Shown: positions 15,138-15,494 of the stretch, piece after piece
How positions within the stretch are numbered: the stretch's first letter is position 1
Layout: every line of letters starts with the position of its first letter
NCBI GenBank assembly: GCA_007116865.1
Contig: SKHR01000049.1
Location: forward strand, 1 to 15,494
Source: Marinospirillum sp.
Lineage (GTDB): Bacteria; Pseudomonadota; Gammaproteobacteria; Pseudomonadales; Halomonadaceae
Reading direction: 5' to 3'
DNA length: 15,494 nt
Notes under the pieces: model-generated
The model's input: only the letters and a program-made list of their open reading frames with translations
Database searches by the model: none
Told to the model about the DNA's origin: nothing
Made by a program: the position numbers and the translations under genes

Positions 15138-15494
15138 TCAGGCTTTTGCACCTGGCTGGTTGAGCAGCCATTGCACAAAATCAGCCAGATCTTCGGCGAC
15201 AAAATCCGGACACAGATCGGGGTTCTGTTCGAGGGTGCGCAGCCCTTTTCCGGTTTTGACCAGGGCAGTACGACAGCCTGCGATCACACCGGCCTGAAGG
15301 TCGCGTGCCGCATCACCGACCAGCCAGGTCTGATTCAGATCGGCCTGCAGCTGTTCGGCAATCTGGTAGAGCATGCCGGGTTTGGGTTTGCGGCAACCAC
15401 AGCCTTCATCTGGCCCGTGAGGGCACCAGACAATCAGCTCGATCTTCGCTCCCAGTGCTTGGAGTAAATCCTGCATCTTCTGATGCTGGGCGGC
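15138..15494 (-). CDS. gmhB: D-glycero-D-manno-heptose 1,7-bisphosphate 7-phosphatase (N-terminal part beyond window)
   Basis: The visible 118 codons match the C-terminal two thirds of GmhB, a HAD-family phosphatase that removes the 7-phosphate from heptose bisphosphate during ADP-heptose synthesis for the LPS inner core. WCPHGPDEGCGCRKPKPGML has the four zinc ligands (Cys, His, Cys, Cys) and the catalytic-region CRKPKPGM of the family. WLVGDAARDLQAGVIAGC is HAD motif IV with the metal-binding Asp. The reading frame stays open to the window edge, so the nucleophile motif DxDGT and true start lie outside; an internal ATG at 15476 is not the start. A gmhB gene close after gyrB is also the order in Pseudomonas. 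A related histidinol-phosphatase-type HAD is a less likely alternative. Confidence 0.9.
   Translation of the reverse strand, partial: AAQHQKMQDLLQALGAKIELIVWCPHGPDEGCGCRKPKPGMLYQIAEQLQADLNQTWLVGDAARDLQAGVIAGCRTALVKTGKGLRTLEQNPDLCPDFVAEDLADFVQWLLNQPGAKA

Noticed and set aside
1..15494. Mobile elements, CRISPR arrays, tRNA or rRNA genes, defence systems
   Set aside because: None seen; apart from the unknown gene, the window is conserved origin-proximal core genome without signs of transfer.

Overview
This window is the chromosomal replication origin region of a gammaproteobacterium. Genes are read off both sides of one origin: rpmH-rnpA-yidC-mnmE-mnmG-rsmG-parA-parB run leftward on the minus strand, and dnaA-dnaN-recF-gyrB run rightward on the plus strand. 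Reversing on the minus strand after gyrB come an unrecognised 297-residue gene and a gmhB-type phosphatase gene. GmhB shortly after gyrB, and the whole par-to-gyrB order, resemble the Pseudomonas/Oceanospirillales part of the Gammaproteobacteria. GyrB is long (807 aa), as in Gram-negative proteobacteria with the extra C-terminal-half insert. Base composition looks close to 50% G+C by eye. I cannot name a genus from the sequence alone.

Left arm (1-7469, minus strand): parB (cut by the window edge), parA, rsmG, mnmG, mnmE, yidC, rnpA and rpmH are tightly packed, with gaps or overlaps of 4-45 bp. They cover chromosome partition (ParA/ParB), 16S rRNA methylation (RsmG), tRNA wobble-uridine modification (MnmE with MnmG), membrane protein insertion (YidC), the RNase P protein (RnpA) and ribosomal protein bL34. 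A hairpin terminator separates yidC from mnmE. The small yidD gene usual between rnpA and yidC is missing, and a 15-bp direct repeat lies at that junction.

Origin (about 7588-7964): a 495-bp gap between rpmH and dnaA holds an A+T-rich unwinding segment, one perfect and several one-mismatch DnaA boxes, a full match to the IHF consensus, an inverted pair of DnaA boxes, a short tandem repeat, and divergent promoters for rpmH and dnaA. The order unwinding element - first DnaA box - IHF site, with an 18-bp box-to-IHF gap, closely parallels E. coli oriC.

Right arm (7965-15494): dnaA, dnaN, recF and gyrB follow on the leading strand with short spacers, ending in a strong terminator after gyrB. A near-perfect parS palindrome, the binding site for the ParB encoded at the other end of the window, is embedded in the last codons of recF. 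I see no mobile element, CRISPR array, tRNA or rRNA gene. Most of the window is conserved core genome; the parS site, the origin details, the missing yidD and the unknown 297-aa protein deserve the most attention.
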